DNA of 64,000 nt, from positions 62,001 to 126,000 of the forward strand of contig PHBP01000007.1 in the NCBI GenBank assembly GCA_002842035.1. The letters run 5' to 3'. This DNA comes from Candidatus Cloacimonetes bacterium HGW-Cloacimonetes-2 (GTDB taxonomy: Bacteria > Cloacimonadota > Cloacimonadia > Cloacimonadales > Cloacimonadaceae). A model generated the notes under the pieces. The model had not been told where the DNA came from. It did not search any database and was given only the letters and a program-made list of their open reading frames with translations. Each line of letters begins with the position of its first letter. The first letter of the stretch is position 1. Below, piece after piece: positions 7,959 through 17,806 of this stretch. Both the position numbers and the translations under genes were made by a program.

Positions 7959-10130
7959 CTACCGTCTGGAAAAGCGGAAAATATCAGTAGTATATCCAAA
8001 CATAAAGTAGGCTTGGATATTATCATTCAAGGGTGCTGCTATCACCAGCTTCAGAGGGCCGACAGGAGATTTGTAGCCCCATGATAGATAGGGGCTAATC
8101 TCCAAATCCTGCTGCAAAGACCAATCGTCATAGTCTGAAATGTTCAAGGCTTGGATACCCAGATCCAGATAGGTGCGCTTGAATGGGTTGTAGCTGAGAG
8201 CAAGCTCATAAATCTTGTAGTAAGGGGCACTGATGGCATACTTGGGATATCCCATATAGCCTTCCGATCCACCAATCATGAATGGATCGATCAAGGCTTG
8301 TGAAGGTTGATCAAAGTAAGAGCCATAACGCAGCTTCATAGCAATACTTAGCCGGCTGTTGTAAGGACGGTAAAAATCCAGATTGCCCTCAAACTTGCTG
8401 TAGATGTATTGGCTTAGATTGCGATCTCTGGAGAAATCCAGCTTGAGCAGACTGCGCAATCCGGAGCGTGGAAAATAGAAATCATCCAAGCTCTCATGAT
8501 AAGCTTTGAATCCAAAACCACTCACGGTGAAGTCTTGCTGCAGCGGGAAGTTTTGCGATATATCGCGGTAGAGATTGGTACGATAAGAGAAGATAAAAGA
8601 TTCCAAGCTCAGGTATTCACCGCCAAAGAAGCCCAGCCCGGAACTAACACCGTATTCAAGCTTGTTTACGCTATCGGTTTTGTAGTTGTTTTCATTGTAA
8701 AGGTAAGTGGTATGCTCGTTGACATAGCCGAAGATGCGGTAGTATATACCCCAAAACTCACCGAAATTCTTTACGTAGTCGATATTCAATTCGTTGTTGC
8801 TACCCAGTTTGAGCTCTGCCAACAAGCTGGAGTTTTTGAGGATCAGATTGTTCACCCTCAGGACAGCCGATGCATTCAATTGGTCTTCGGAGGTATAAAC
8901 CAGGTTCAGACCCAGGTTTCGGCGCTCCCTCTCTTCAACAATCACCGTGAGCTTGTAGAATGTACCATCCGGAACAAGGATGGGATAGACGATGCTAAAG
9001 AACTGGGAATTCCAAGCAAAGTGACAGGCATTGATGATCTCGCGGATTGTGTAGGTACTACCGTTGTAGAGCTTGAGATATTCTAGGATTTTGCTATCGC
9101 TGATATAGCGGTTTCCTTCTACTTCGATCGAAGAGAGGCGATACTCAGTAGGTAGAGGCTCGGAAGGTGAGTAGCGAAGGTTACGACGATATCCCTGCAT
9201 CTCTAATGCCAGCAAAAGATAGGTAATATTCTCTCTGGCATAGGCTTCTCCTGCTGCAATGATCTCTGCGGCACGCTCGAAATCCCGGGCATTATACTCG
9301 TCTAATGGTGGCTCTAATACTATGCACAGGCTGTCCACTCGGCCTGCTATGGCACGGGTCATACCAATATTGATGGTTTGATCCAGGACATCAATCAGGT
9401 TTCGGAGCTTATCTTCAGTGCGCAAAGCAGAATTGGTCTTGAAGCCAATACAAATGTCTGCTCCCATCTCCCGCACACGATCCATCGGGAAATTGTTAGC
9501 GACTCCGCCATCGATGTAATATTCATCACCTATCTTAAATGGACGAATCACACTAGGCACAGAGATAGAAGCCCGTACAGCCTGCATCAATGAACCGCTG
9601 TCAATTAGTTCCTCCTCTCCGGTAAGCAGATTCGTAGCAATGGCAGAAAAGGGAATGGGGAGTTCATTGAAGTCCTGATAGGGTGAGGCAGGCGCATAAA
9701 GGCGGGCAAATTCGAGATTCATCCGGTTGGATTCAATCACACCGGTGCGGATGCTGGTTTGCCATCTATCAGTAAAATCCAGAGAGAAGTTACCATAGGG
9801 AGCCCAGCGCTTTTGCCCGATATAGATGTCTTTGCGTTTATAAGTATCGTCTGTGAGCCTTGCCCAATCGATGGAGAGAACAATGGCTTCTACCTCAGTA
9901 GCTGAATATCCCATTGAGTACAATGACCCGATTACCGCGCCAATGCTAGTTCCTGAGATGTAATCAGGCTTGATGCCGTGCTCCTCCAGGACCTTGAGGA
10001 TACCGATGTGTGCCAGACCCCGGGCACCTCCTCCACTGAGAGCATAACCCAGGCTATTGGCCCTGACAGCCGTTACAGACATCAGGACCACAACAGCTAG
10101 TATTAAGCTGATCCCACAGCGGGATTTCAC
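7959..10130 (-). CDS. Patatin-like phospholipase fused to BamA/TamA-type outer-membrane barrel
   Basis: An outer-membrane protein with an N-terminal patatin lipase. After a signal peptide, the oxyanion loop SGGGARGLAH (about residues 32-41), the nucleophile motif GTSIG (Ser about 62) and the DGG motif (Asp about 205-210) give the complete Ser-Asp dyad. One POTRA-like segment (about 325-400, LSSIEVEGNRYISDSKILEYL) and a long C-terminal beta-barrel follow, ending in aromatic-rich strands (AYFMFGYTTDIFRF). This is the architecture of PlpD-type (type Vd) secretion, in which the barrel displays the lipase. I prefer GTG 10130, with GGGAG 10 nt upstream and an immediate signal peptide, over ATG 10181, which would overlap the preceding gene. 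It is last in a run of five minus-strand genes. Confidence 0.85.
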   Translation of the reverse strand: MKSRCGISLILAVVVLMSVTAVRANSLGYALSGGGARGLAHIGILKVLEEHGIKPDYISGTSIGAVIGSLYSMGYSATEVEAIVLSIDWARLTDDTYKRKDIYIGQKRWAPYGNFSLDFTDRWQTSIRTGVIESNRMNLEFARLYAPASPYQDFNELPIPFSAIATNLLTGEEELIDSGSLMQAVRASISVPSVIRPFKIGDEYYIDGGVANNFPMDRVREMGADICIGFKTNSALRTEDKLRNLIDVLDQTINIGMTRAIAGRVDSLCIVLEPPLDEYNARDFERAAEIIAAGEAYARENITYLLLALEMQGYRRNLRYSPSEPLPTEYRLSSIEVEGNRYISDSKILEYLKLYNGSTYTIREIINACHFAWNSQFFSIVYPILVPDGTFYKLTVIVEERERRNLGLNLVYTSEDQLNASAVLRVNNLILKNSSLLAELKLGSNNELNIDYVKNFGEFWGIYYRIFGYVNEHTTYLYNENNYKTDSVNKLEYGVSSGLGFFGGEYLSLESFIFSYRTNLYRDISQNFPLQQDFTVSGFGFKAYHESLDDFYFPRSGLRSLLKLDFSRDRNLSQYIYSKFEGNLDFYRPYNSRLSIAMKLRYGSYFDQPSQALIDPFMIGGSEGYMGYPKYAISAPYYKIYELALSYNPFKRTYLDLGIQALNISDYDDWSLQQDLEISPYLSWGYKSPVGPLKLVIAAPLNDNIQAYFMFGYTTDIFRFSRR

Positions 10131-10149
10131 GATAGATGAAACTCCCTGA

Positions 10150-10698
10150 TCAGAAACCGGATGGTGCGGCTGTGCTATCATTTGGAGCTGCTGGATTCAC
10201 AACATCCTGGATAATGAACTCCAAACGTCCAAAGATTGCATTGGCCTCAAGGCGAACTTTCTGTTTGCCTTCGCCCAGGTTTTGTCTTGATGATCCGATG
10301 ATTGATTCAGTCTTAGAAGGCGTTACAACGGATCCAAAGACGGCATTGCTCTCCACCTCAAAGTCAATATTGGATGGCAGATAAACCGTTGAGGAGCCAA
10401 AGACAGCGGTCACTTCCACATACTTTGTCTGCGGGGTCAAATCATCCAGAACGACCCTGCTGCTGCTGAATACAGAAGTGTACTCACGGTGAGAAGCAGA
10501 AATCTCTTTGGTAGTGATACCCCTGCCTGTGGGTTTCTTGTATGCTCCGATCAGGATCTTGACGCCAAACATAATTATAATGATGGCTATGAAGGTTGTT
10601 ACAAGAGGAATCTTGAAGCCGAAGCTCTTGAGCACGATCGATAAACCGATCAGTACAAAGAGGATTCCCCAGAATAAGTTACCGAAAAAGATATCCAT
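10150..10698 (-). CDS. LiaF-like membrane protein
   Basis: A 182-residue protein with two transmembrane helices near the N terminus (about 7-24 and 30-50) and a soluble beta-rich C-terminal half. The repeated AVFGSS/NAVFGSV/NAIFGRL motifs and VYLPSNIDFEVES are typical of the LiaF/cell-wall-active-antibiotic-response C-terminal domain (DUF2154 type). Relatives regulate or sense envelope stress in Firmicutes, but many bacteria carry the domain without the LiaRS kinase pair and none is seen here. The start is set at ATG 10698 because AGGAG lies 6 nt upstream of it, whereas the longer frame overlaps purL. It lies between purL and the patatin-BamA gene on the same strand. Confidence 0.75.
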   Translation of the reverse strand: MDIFFGNLFWGILFVLIGLSIVLKSFGFKIPLVTTFIAIIIIMFGVKILIGAYKKPTGRGITTKEISASHREYTSVFSSSRVVLDDLTPQTKYVEVTAVFGSSTVYLPSNIDFEVESNAVFGSVVTPSKTESIIGSSRQNLGEGKQKVRLEANAIFGRLEFIIQDVVNPAAPNDSTAAPSGF

Positions 10699-10714
10699 TT
10701 TCATCTCCTGCTCC

Positions 10715-12922
10715 TTATAGTTTGATTGCTTTGCTCCAGAGACCTTGTAGAGTGCTGGTCTCCTCTGTAAGATCATCGTTTACTATTAGCTTTGCCTCAG
10801 GACTTACAAGACCCAATTGTTGTACGGGCACATTGTATCCCTTGGCAATATAATTGATTGTATCCAGTTTGTCAGATGAGATGCTGATTACGATCCTGCC
10901 TGCAGATTCACCGAAGTAAGCTCTTATCTTATCAACCGGTAATTCGAAGGATAGCTTCGCTCCAAATTGTGTATTGAAGCATGATTCTGCGATCGTCACG
11001 AGTAGTCCCCCCTCGGAACAGTCGTGTGCAGAATGAGCCAGCTCCTTATCTGCCAGTTCAAACATTAGCTCCTGCAGGGCTTTCTCTCTCTGCAGGTCTA
11101 TCCTGGGAGGTACGCCGGCTATCAGGTTGTGTATTTGTTTGAGGTACTCAGAACCTCCCAATTCACTAGCGTGATCTCCCAAGAGGAGTATAATGTCCCC
11201 TGCTTGCTTGAAGCTGGAAGAAATTGACTTGCGATAATCAGGGATTAAACCAAGCATACCTATCACCGGTGTGGGATAGATTGCCCCCTGTGGATTCTCG
11301 TTGTAAAGAGACACATTACCACCGGTTACAGGGGTGCCAAAGGCTCTGCAGGCATCTCCCATACCACGGACAGCTTCGCTCATCTGCCAATAGACTTCCG
11401 GTTTATACGGATTACCAAAATTCAGACAATTGGTGATAGCAAGAGGTTTTGCCCCGCTGCAAGCTATATTACGGGCAGCTTCCGCGACTGCTGCTTTTGC
11501 TCCCTCATAGGGATCAAGATAGCAATAGCGTCCGTTGCAATCTGTACTCAATGCCAAAGCCTTGCGAGTACCCTTCACAGAGACAAGCGCAGCATCCGAG
11601 CCGGGCTCGAGATGGCTGTTGATCTGCACCATATGGTCATACTGACGGTATATGCTCTCTTTGGAAGCAATATTGGGACTTGACAAGAGAGTTTTCAAGA
11701 CAGCGGAATAGTCACTGGGATGATCCAAGCCAGCAGGATCGAAAGCCATTGTCTCAATCAGATATTCAGGCTTGCGTGATTCCCGGCTATATACAGGAGC
11801 TTTGCCGCCCAGGATCAGATACTCCGAAGGTATCTCAGCCTTGACCTCACCCTTGTTTCTGACGCGCAGTATCCCGTCAGCGGTTACTTTGCCCACAACG
11901 CAGGCATCCAGATCCCACTTCGTAAAGATCTTGCTGACTTCATCCAAGTGATGAGGCTCAATAATCAGCAGCATTCTCTCCTGAGATTCCGAGAGCATTA
12001 TCTCATAAGGAGTCATACCGCTTTCACGCTGAGGAACCAGGGCTACGTCCAGATCGATCCCTACACCACCCTTACCGGACATCTCAGAGCTGGAACAGGT
12101 AAGCCCTGCAGCTCCCATATCCTGGATACCGACAACCAAACCAGCGTGAATCACTTCCAATGTGGCTTCCAAGAGCAGCTTCTCATAGAAAGGATCACCT
12201 ACCTGCACAGCTGTTCTCTTCTCCTCGGAATCTTCAGAGAGATCGACAGAGGCAAAGGTAGCTCCGTGTATCCCGTCACGTCCGGTCTTAGCTCCTACAT
12301 AAACCACCAGATTACCGATTCCTGAGGCAGCGGATTTTGCTATCTGCCCGTGCTCTACCAAGCCGACTGCCATCGCATTGACCAGCGGATTACCTTCGTA
12401 GCTGTCTTCATAATAGACTTCACCACCGACCGTAGGCACTCCAAAACAATTGCCATAATCCGCAATACCACTCACTACTTCACTGATCAGATGCTTCACA
12501 GCAGGGCTTTCCGCATTGCCAAAGCGTAGTGAATTAAGAGCAGCTACAGGACGCGCTCCCATCGTAAATATATCTCTTAAGATACCGCCAACACCTGTGG
12601 CAGCACCGTGATAAGGCTCTACAGCGGACGGGTGATTGTGGCTCTCTATCTTGAAACATACAGCGATCCCATCGCCAATATCGACCACTCCAGCATTCTC
12701 TTCGCCTGCTTTGGCGAGCATAGCTTCACCCTCTTTGGGCAGAGTCTTGAGGAGTTTCACGGAGTTCTTGTAGCTGGCATGTTCGCTCCACATCACGCTG
12801 AAGATACCCAGTTCCAGCCAAGTAGGCTCTCTGCCAAGTATATCCAGAATGTACTGGTATTCTTCCTGGTTGATTCCATGTTCTGCTATGATCTGTGGAG
12901 TGATTACTGGATCGTTGTTCAT
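10715..12922 (-). CDS. purL: Phosphoribosylformylglycinamidine synthase subunit PurL
   Basis: The ATP-dependent synthetase subunit of purine biosynthesis, converting FGAR to FGAM with ammonia from PurQ. It has 735 residues, the usual length of the small (Bacillus-type) PurL. Recognisable sites are [11 protein letters not shown] near residue 45 (catalytic His), [19 protein letters not shown] near 90-110, [34 protein letters not shown] and, in the second half, [17 protein letters not shown] and [11 protein letters not shown]. PurQ and PurS are not in the window. The gene sits 4 bp after the TsaC-phosphatase fusion, so it is expressed with genes unrelated to purine synthesis. Confidence 0.95.
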   Translation of the reverse strand: MNNDPVITPQIIAEHGINQEEYQYILDILGREPTWLELGIFSVMWSEHASYKNSVKLLKTLPKEGEAMLAKAGEENAGVVDIGDGIAVCFKIESHNHPSAVEPYHGAATGVGGILRDIFTMGARPVAALNSLRFGNAESPAVKHLISEVVSGIADYGNCFGVPTVGGEVYYEDSYEGNPLVNAMAVGLVEHGQIAKSAASGIGNLVVYVGAKTGRDGIHGATFASVDLSEDSEEKRTAVQVGDPFYEKLLLEATLEVIHAGLVVGIQDMGAAGLTCSSSEMSGKGGVGIDLDVALVPQRESGMTPYEIMLSESQERMLLIIEPHHLDEVSKIFTKWDLDACVVGKVTADGILRVRNKGEVKAEIPSEYLILGGKAPVYSRESRKPEYLIETMAFDPAGLDHPSDYSAVLKTLLSSPNIASKESIYRQYDHMVQINSHLEPGSDAALVSVKGTRKALALSTDCNGRYCYLDPYEGAKAAVAEAARNIACSGAKPLAITNCLNFGNPYKPEVYWQMSEAVRGMGDACRAFGTPVTGGNVSLYNENPQGAIYPTPVIGMLGLIPDYRKSISSSFKQAGDIILLLGDHASELGGSEYLKQIHNLIAGVPPRIDLQREKALQELMFELADKELAHSAHDCSEGGLLVTIAESCFNTQFGAKLSFELPVDKIRAYFGESAGRIVISISSDKLDTINYIAKGYNVPVQQLGLVSPEAKLIVNDDLTEETSTLQGLWSKAIKL

Positions 12923-12926
12923 TTGC

Positions 12927-14045
12927 TTAACCTTTCTTTCTGCTTTCTTGCTTGATTTTATCTATCAATCGCAAGATCCTGTCTTCGATAATCTCATAGG
13001 TCTTGCGGTAATTATCAAGTTCCGAGCCATAGGGATCCTTAACGTCTCCCTCTTCCCCAACGTATTCATTGAGGGTAAATATCTTATGAGCCAGCTCCGG
13101 TTCTGCTTTTCTGAGGTGATCGCGCTGTCTCTCTTCCATTGTGAGAACCAGCCTGCTACCACTCACCAATTGGGGTGTGATTTCCTTTGAGATATGATGC
13201 TGTGCTTCCGAGATACCTTTTTCCATCAGGAGTGTCATCGAGTTTAGTGAGATCTCGTGTCCACCCTGCAAGAGCCCCGCTGAATCTCCCACATAGCCCA
13301 AATTCTCTTTATTGGAGTAATAAGTAAAGAGCTTCTCAGCAATCGGTGAGCGACAGATATTGGCTGTACAGAGGAACATTATCGTCGGTCGGTTGAATGC
13401 TTGTTTGACCTCGTAAAAGGGTATCGAGCCTTCTCTGATACACTTGATATCTTCTGTATGGGCCACATTGCCGGGATCATCCTTATCTAAGAATTCGATG
13501 ATCGTAGAAGGCTCCGGATTGGGATCAAGTCGCTTGGGATTTGGGATAATACCGAGGTCAAACCACGATGCATAACGTTCCTTGATGCGGTTCAAATCGG
13601 ATTCCGGAGGCAGATTGGAGAGATTGATGCTGGTGCTTACGATTGGCTCTCCCACCAGGTTGATCATTCTGCGGATCATTGGATCAGCAGGCAAGCGATA
13701 GGCTACCTTGTTATTATAGCTGATATGCCCGGTGAGAGGACTATCCTGTGCCCAAATAAGCGTCAGATTCCCCGGCCAGTATTGCCTGGAGAGCGGATTC
13801 AATCTCATCGGCACTTGGATTCCATTCTCTTCAAACCACTCATAATCAGAGACTAATGCGATCATTCCCGCTTTGTCCTTGCGCTGTTTCAGCTTGATGA
13901 TCTTCTCGATTCCAGCTTGAGAACTGAGCCGGCATCCTATACCAAACATCTTTCCGGTGTGATGCAGGATCAGATCGTCCTGACCAATATCTCTGCAAAT
14001 CTTCTGCAACTTCCTGTCTGATGGTTCTATCCAAAGTTTCACCAA
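12927..14045 (-). CDS. Fusion of TsaC/Sua5-type threonylcarbamoyl-AMP synthase and low-molecular-weight protein phosphatase
   Basis: Residues about 1-210 are a YrdC/TsaC domain, which makes threonylcarbamoyl-AMP for the t6A37 tRNA modification; [21 protein letters not shown] and [14 protein letters not shown] match the TsaC ATP and threonine sites. Residues about 220-365 are a low-molecular-weight phosphatase with the P-loop [14 protein letters not shown] and the general-acid DPYGS near residue 337. Ile in CTANICR follows tyrosine-phosphatase types, not the Thr found in the arginine phosphatase YwlE. In Bacillus ywlC and ywlE are near neighbours; here they form one polypeptide. The gene is 6 bp downstream of the EnvC-like gene and 4 bp upstream of purL. 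A frameshift artefact is unlikely because both domains are intact and in frame. Confidence 0.85.
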   Translation of the reverse strand: MVKLWIEPSDRKLQKICRDIGQDDLILHHTGKMFGIGCRLSSQAGIEKIIKLKQRKDKAGMIALVSDYEWFEENGIQVPMRLNPLSRQYWPGNLTLIWAQDSPLTGHISYNNKVAYRLPADPMIRRMINLVGEPIVSTSINLSNLPPESDLNRIKERYASWFDLGIIPNPKRLDPNPEPSTIIEFLDKDDPGNVAHTEDIKCIREGSIPFYEVKQAFNRPTIMFLCTANICRSPIAEKLFTYYSNKENLGYVGDSAGLLQGGHEISLNSMTLLMEKGISEAQHHISKEITPQLVSGSRLVLTMEERQRDHLRKAEPELAHKIFTLNEYVGEEGDVKDPYGSELDNYRKTYEIIEDRILRLIDKIKQESRKKG

Positions 14046-14051
14046 TTTCTC

Positions 14052-15146
14052 CTACTGCAGATATGTAAGCGGATTTACCGCCCTGCCGTCTCTTCTGACT
14101 TCAAAATGTAGCGAAGGTTCCGATGCCGAACCTGTCCTTCCTGACTTTGCAATAGCCTGAGCTCTGCGCACCTGAGTCCCAACGGTGACCAAGAGGTCGT
14201 TGCAATAACCATAAAGCGAGAAGAAGCCATTCTTGTGATCGATAATCACCATCTTGCCCTGCCCGCCATAGCGATCGGCAAAGATGACAGTGCCGGCTTC
14301 CGCCGCGTGCACTGTGGTATTCTCTGCGACAGCTATATCGATGCCATTGCTAACGACACTGGTATTGTATTCCCTGGTTTCCTGCCCAAAGCTGCGGATG
14401 ATCCTGCCTCTCACAGGCCAAGCCATCTGCCCTGCACCAAAGCGATCAACAGTCTCTTCGCCACGAGCAGCCATCAGTCGATTGATCAAGCTCTGCAATT
14501 CTCTAGCATCGCGTTGCAATTGCTCAATACGCTGCTGCAATTGACGTTGTTCTCGAGTAAGCTGCCCTCTTTGGGCTTCCAGATTGGTGATCCGACGGCT
14601 GTAATTCCGGCTTTCGTTATTGGTCTGCCTCAGTGATGCGTTGACCTTGCTCTTTTCGTTGGCGTGAGTCTCCTGCTCTTGCATCAGAACAATCTGATAC
14701 CCACGCGCCACATCTATTTCTTGCTTGGTTTGCACCGAAAGCATCGAGATGAATTTCTGATCACGGTGTTGCACACCTTGAGGACGATAGCTGCGATCCA
14801 CCCTAAGAAGCATATTCATCTGGTCGTTGAGTGAGTTCCTTAGAGATTGTAATCTATCCCTGGTAAGCTCCAGCCTTTGCTCCACCGATCTCAGCGAATC
14901 TGCCACCACTGCTTCCTGGGCTCTCAAATCTCTCAGACGGTTGTCGGTAACTCGTTTCAGAGAAGCCGTTCTTTGGATTTCTGTGCCGGTCTGCCTCTGA
15001 CGGGTCTCATTTTGCCGTACCCTCTGCTGAGCGCTTTCCAATTGCTGCTGCAGCAATTCTTGCTCCCTCAGCCGATCCGAAAGCTCATCGCCAAAAATTG
15101 CCACTGAATTTAGTAAGAGTGTGATAGCAATAATGATTCGCAGCAT
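14052..15146 (-). CDS. EnvC-like murein hydrolase activator
   Basis: A secreted 364-residue protein: signal peptide (1-19), a long Gln/Arg-rich coiled coil (about 20-235) and a C-terminal LytM/M23 domain (about 245-364). The M23 zinc ligands look degenerate. The HxxxD position reads NGIDIA, the HxH motif reads LHFEVR with only one His, and the usual LYxHL segment reads LYGYCN. Such degenerate LytM proteins (EnvC, NlpD) do not cut peptidoglycan but switch on N-acetylmuramyl amidases during cell separation, and I infer that role here. It is the first gene of the minus-strand run that ends in the patatin-BamA gene. It has no amidase or FtsEX genes next to it. Confidence 0.8.
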   Translation of the reverse strand: MLRIIIAITLLLNSVAIFGDELSDRLREQELLQQQLESAQQRVRQNETRQRQTGTEIQRTASLKRVTDNRLRDLRAQEAVVADSLRSVEQRLELTRDRLQSLRNSLNDQMNMLLRVDRSYRPQGVQHRDQKFISMLSVQTKQEIDVARGYQIVLMQEQETHANEKSKVNASLRQTNNESRNYSRRITNLEAQRGQLTREQRQLQQRIEQLQRDARELQSLINRLMAARGEETVDRFGAGQMAWPVRGRIIRSFGQETREYNTSVVSNGIDIAVAENTTVHAAEAGTVIFADRYGGQGKMVIIDHKNGFFSLYGYCNDLLVTVGTQVRRAQAIAKSGRTGSASEPSLHFEVRRDGRAVNPLTYLQ

Positions 15147-15265
15147 TCAAAGTTCCTTATATTATTCTGATTCAATCCTCATCAAGCTGCCTTTTGTGTC
15201 AAATCAAATCTTCGGTTTGCAGACTGATGTGTCCTGATGTTTGTGGACTGAACGATAGTCTAAAT

Positions 15266-15301
15266 CCATACTCTCATACCATACTCTCATACCATACTCT
15301 C
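15266..15301. repeat. Short 13-bp tandem repeat
   Basis: CCATACTCTCATA is present twice exactly and a third time partly (10 bp), in the 573-bp gap between the EnvC-like and E1-alpha genes, 26 bp before the long palindrome. Confidence 0.6.
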
Positions 15302-15327
15302 TATTAACATGCCACCAGTCATCTTGA

Positions 15328-15411
15328 GATCTACAGCAGATCAAGAGCAAATCAAGTCGAACGTGGTTCGAGGTGATTTCGGCTTGATTTGCTCTTGATA
15401 TGCTGTAGATC
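15328..15411. repeat. Long palindromic element, copy 1
   Basis: Inverted arms of 29 bp (15328-15356 and 15383-15411) match at 28 positions and enclose a 26-nt loop. The loop carries a nested perfect hairpin TCGAAC-GTG-GTTCGA. The related element at 44682-44760 shares the CAGATCAAGAGCAA arm segment, the same nested TCGAAC...GTTCGA hairpin and the flanking sequence GATATGCTGTAGAT. Neither copy codes for a recognisable protein. The rest of this intergenic gap (15412-15719) shows no feature that I can support. Confidence 0.8.
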
Positions 15412-15719
15412 ATAGCCAAGTGGCAAGGATCCTAGTAGTAATCTCCGGTTAACTCAATTGTCTGCAGTTTGTGTGAATGCTCATTACCGATCAGTAAACA
15501 GGAGAACAAATGGAAGTGTATCTTGAATACTAAAGCACAATACTATATTGCTAATCCTATTGTATTCTATAGTTTTAACTACTTACGACAATCCCACGAA
15601 GTGTCAATTACGGATATGCGAAAGTAATATATCCACCAGATAATCGATTTTCCATTTGCGTGGAGACTTAATATCGCATATTGTTTTAGTAGGTAATAAA
15701 AACTAACAGAGGTGTTAAG

Positions 15720-16823
15720 ATGTTTGACCTGAAGACACTGGATAAATACAAGCCCATAGACAATAAAATGTATCAGGTGATGGATGACGAAGGTAAAGTC
15801 ATCCTGAAGAATTGGCAGCAGCCTATGAGTGATGAGGATCTCGTGGATGCTTTCAAGGATTTGCTGTTTGAGCGTACCACAGATCAGATGGCTGTAAGCT
15901 ATCAGAGACAGGGACGTATGTTTACGTATCCGCCCAATCTGGGACAGGAAGCTATCCACATTGCAGCCGGTAAAGTGATTAAAAATGAAGATTGGTTTGT
16001 CCCGGCCTTTAGAGAGCTGGGTGCCTGGCTGGCAAAGGGCGTAAGCCTGAGAGAAATTTTCCTCTATTTCAAAGGTAACGAAGATGGCTCTCGCTTTGAG
16101 CAAGCAAATCGGATGCTTCCCGTATCCGTGCCGATTGCCTCCCAATTGGTGCACGCTGCAGGGATAGGCTTTGCAATGAACTATCTCAAGGAAGAGGCTG
16201 CCAGTTTTGCCTTTGTGGGCGATGGTGGTACTTCCGAGGGAGATTTTCACGAAGCACTTAATTTTGCGGCGGTTTGGAATGCTCCGGTGGTATTTGTGGT
16301 GCAAAACAACCAGTTTGCCATCTCAGTTCCGCTCAAGATGCAGACCAGATCGATAAATCTGGCGGTCAAGGGTGTCGCCTATGACGTGCCATCCGTAGTG
16401 GTCGATGGTAATGATTTCTTTGCAATGTATGAGGTGATGGCGTTTGCAAGAGAATTTGTCCTGAAAGAAAAGCGTCCTTTCCTGATCGAAGCCAGGACTT
16501 ACCGCAGAGGCGCACATACTACTTCAGACGACCCTACCCGTTATCGCACCAGCGAAGAAGAGGAAATGTGGGCAGCAAAAGATCCTGCCAAGCGCCTCAG
16601 AAACTACCTGGTGGAAAAAAAGCTGTGGAATCCTGAATCCGAAGAAGAACTAGTGAAGAGCTTCAAAAAGAAGATCGATAGCGAATTTGAAGCTGCCGAA
16701 CAGCATCCTGAATACAGGGTGGACGATGTCTTTGACTATATGTATGAGAAATTGCCGGATGAATTGGCCAGGCAAAAGAATATGCTCAAGAACTATCTCA
16801 GCACAGTGGGAGGTGACAAATGA
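15720..16823 (+). CDS. 2-oxoacid dehydrogenase E1 component, alpha subunit
   Basis: Thiamine-diphosphate-dependent decarboxylase subunit of a pyruvate or branched-chain 2-oxoacid dehydrogenase complex, 367 residues. The ThDP/Mg motif GDGGTSEGDFHEALNFA starts near residue 164 and ends in VVQNNQFAIS; the active-site loop YRRGAHTTSDDPTRYR is near 260-275. The family splits into pyruvate (PdhA) and branched-chain (BkdA) types that cannot be separated safely by eye. TSEGDFHEALNFAAVW and the alpha2beta2 arrangement fit both. ATG 15720 has GAGGTG upstream. The E1-beta start overlaps its stop codon by 4 bp, and the four genes together encode the whole complex. Confidence 0.85.
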   Translation: MFDLKTLDKYKPIDNKMYQVMDDEGKVILKNWQQPMSDEDLVDAFKDLLFERTTDQMAVSYQRQGRMFTYPPNLGQEAIHIAAGKVIKNEDWFVPAFRELGAWLAKGVSLREIFLYFKGNEDGSRFEQANRMLPVSVPIASQLVHAAGIGFAMNYLKEEAASFAFVGDGGTSEGDFHEALNFAAVWNAPVVFVVQNNQFAISVPLKMQTRSINLAVKGVAYDVPSVVVDGNDFFAMYEVMAFAREFVLKEKRPFLIEARTYRRGAHTTSDDPTRYRTSEEEEMWAAKDPAKRLRNYLVEKKLWNPESEEELVKSFKKKIDSEFEAAEQHPEYRVDDVFDYMYEKLPDELARQKNMLKNYLSTVGGDK

Positions 16824-17797
16824 AGGTGATGAATCTGGTGCAGGCTATTACCGATGGGCTCGATCTGATGCTCACAGAAGATAAAAACGTAATCGTCTAT
16901 GGAGAAGATGTCGGTGTCGAAGGCGGAGTGTTCAGAGTTACTGAAGGCTTGCAGCTCAAGCACGGTGCCGATAGAGTCTTTGATTCCCCCCTGGCAGAAT
17001 CAGGAATTGCGGGAACAGCTTTGGGTATGGCTATATCCGGCTTGAAACCTGTGATCGAGATGCAGTTTGATGGCTTCGTCTATCCTGCGATGAATCAGAT
17101 ACTATCACATATCTCACGCTTTCGAAACCGTACCCGGGGTAAGTTCACTGTTCCGATGGTTATCAGAATACCTTACGGTGGTGGAATCAACGCTCTGGAG
17201 CATCACTCTGAGAGTCCAGAAGCCTATTTTGGGCATACTCCCGGCTTGAAAGTAGTCATTCCTTCCACTCCTTATGATGCCAAAGGGATGCTAATTGCTG
17301 CGATAGAAGATCCTGATCCTGTGATCTTCCTGGAGCCAAAGCGTATCTACAGAGCTATCAAGCAGGAAGTTCCCGAAGAGAAATACTCCATCCCCATCGG
17401 CAAAGCCAAGGTTCTGAATCCTGGCGAGCAAATCACTGTGATCGCTTATGGTGCAATGATTCGAGAGGTTCAGAAGGCTATGGTAATGGCAAAGGAAAAG
17501 GGATACTCGGTAGAACTGATCGATCTGCGCAGTATTTGGCCGATCGATCGGGATACAATCCGGGAATCAGTAAGAAAGACAGGCAGAGTATTGGTAGTCA
17601 CTGAGGCCGCTCAAAGCTTTGGTCCTGCAGCAGAGATTATATCGATAGTCAATGAGGAGGCTTTCCTCAATCTGGAAGCACCTCCGACCAGGCTGACTGG
17701 TTTTGATACGGTGATACCCTTGCCTCTGGGCGAGAAGTATTATATGATCTCACCTCAGCGTATATATGGCGAGATTGAACGCCTGATCAAGTATTAG
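16820..17797 (+). CDS. 2-oxoacid dehydrogenase E1 component, beta subunit
   Basis: The 325-residue transketolase-like beta subunit that completes the E1 active site. Characteristic segments are VYGEDVGVEGGVFRVTEGL (residues about 26-45), DSPLAESGIAGTALGMA near 57-73, EMQFDGFVYPAMNQI near 80-95, and the C-terminal domain with IDLRSIWPIDRDTI. The ATG overlaps the E1-alpha stop (ATGA-type coupling), which usually gives balanced synthesis of the two chains. Nine bases separate it from the E2 gene. Substrate is pyruvate or a branched-chain 2-oxoacid, as for the alpha subunit. Confidence 0.87.
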   Translation: MKVMNLVQAITDGLDLMLTEDKNVIVYGEDVGVEGGVFRVTEGLQLKHGADRVFDSPLAESGIAGTALGMAISGLKPVIEMQFDGFVYPAMNQILSHISRFRNRTRGKFTVPMVIRIPYGGGINALEHHSESPEAYFGHTPGLKVVIPSTPYDAKGMLIAAIEDPDPVIFLEPKRIYRAIKQEVPEEKYSIPIGKAKVLNPGEQITVIAYGAMIREVQKAMVMAKEKGYSVELIDLRSIWPIDRDTIRESVRKTGRVLVVTEAAQSFGPAAEIISIVNEEAFLNLEAPPTRLTGFDTVIPLPLGEKYYMISPQRIYGEIERLIKY

Positions 17798-17806
17798 GAG
17801 ATAAAG

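Noticed and set aside
8496-9086. Long plus-strand frame opposite the patatin-BamA gene
   Set aside because: It is antisense to a well-supported gene with lipase and barrel motifs and has no recognisable domain.
15204-15419. Protein-coding frames across the two long palindromes (also 44564-44755)
   Set aside because: The similar peptides in both copies result from the shared palindrome sequence; there are no start signals or family matches.
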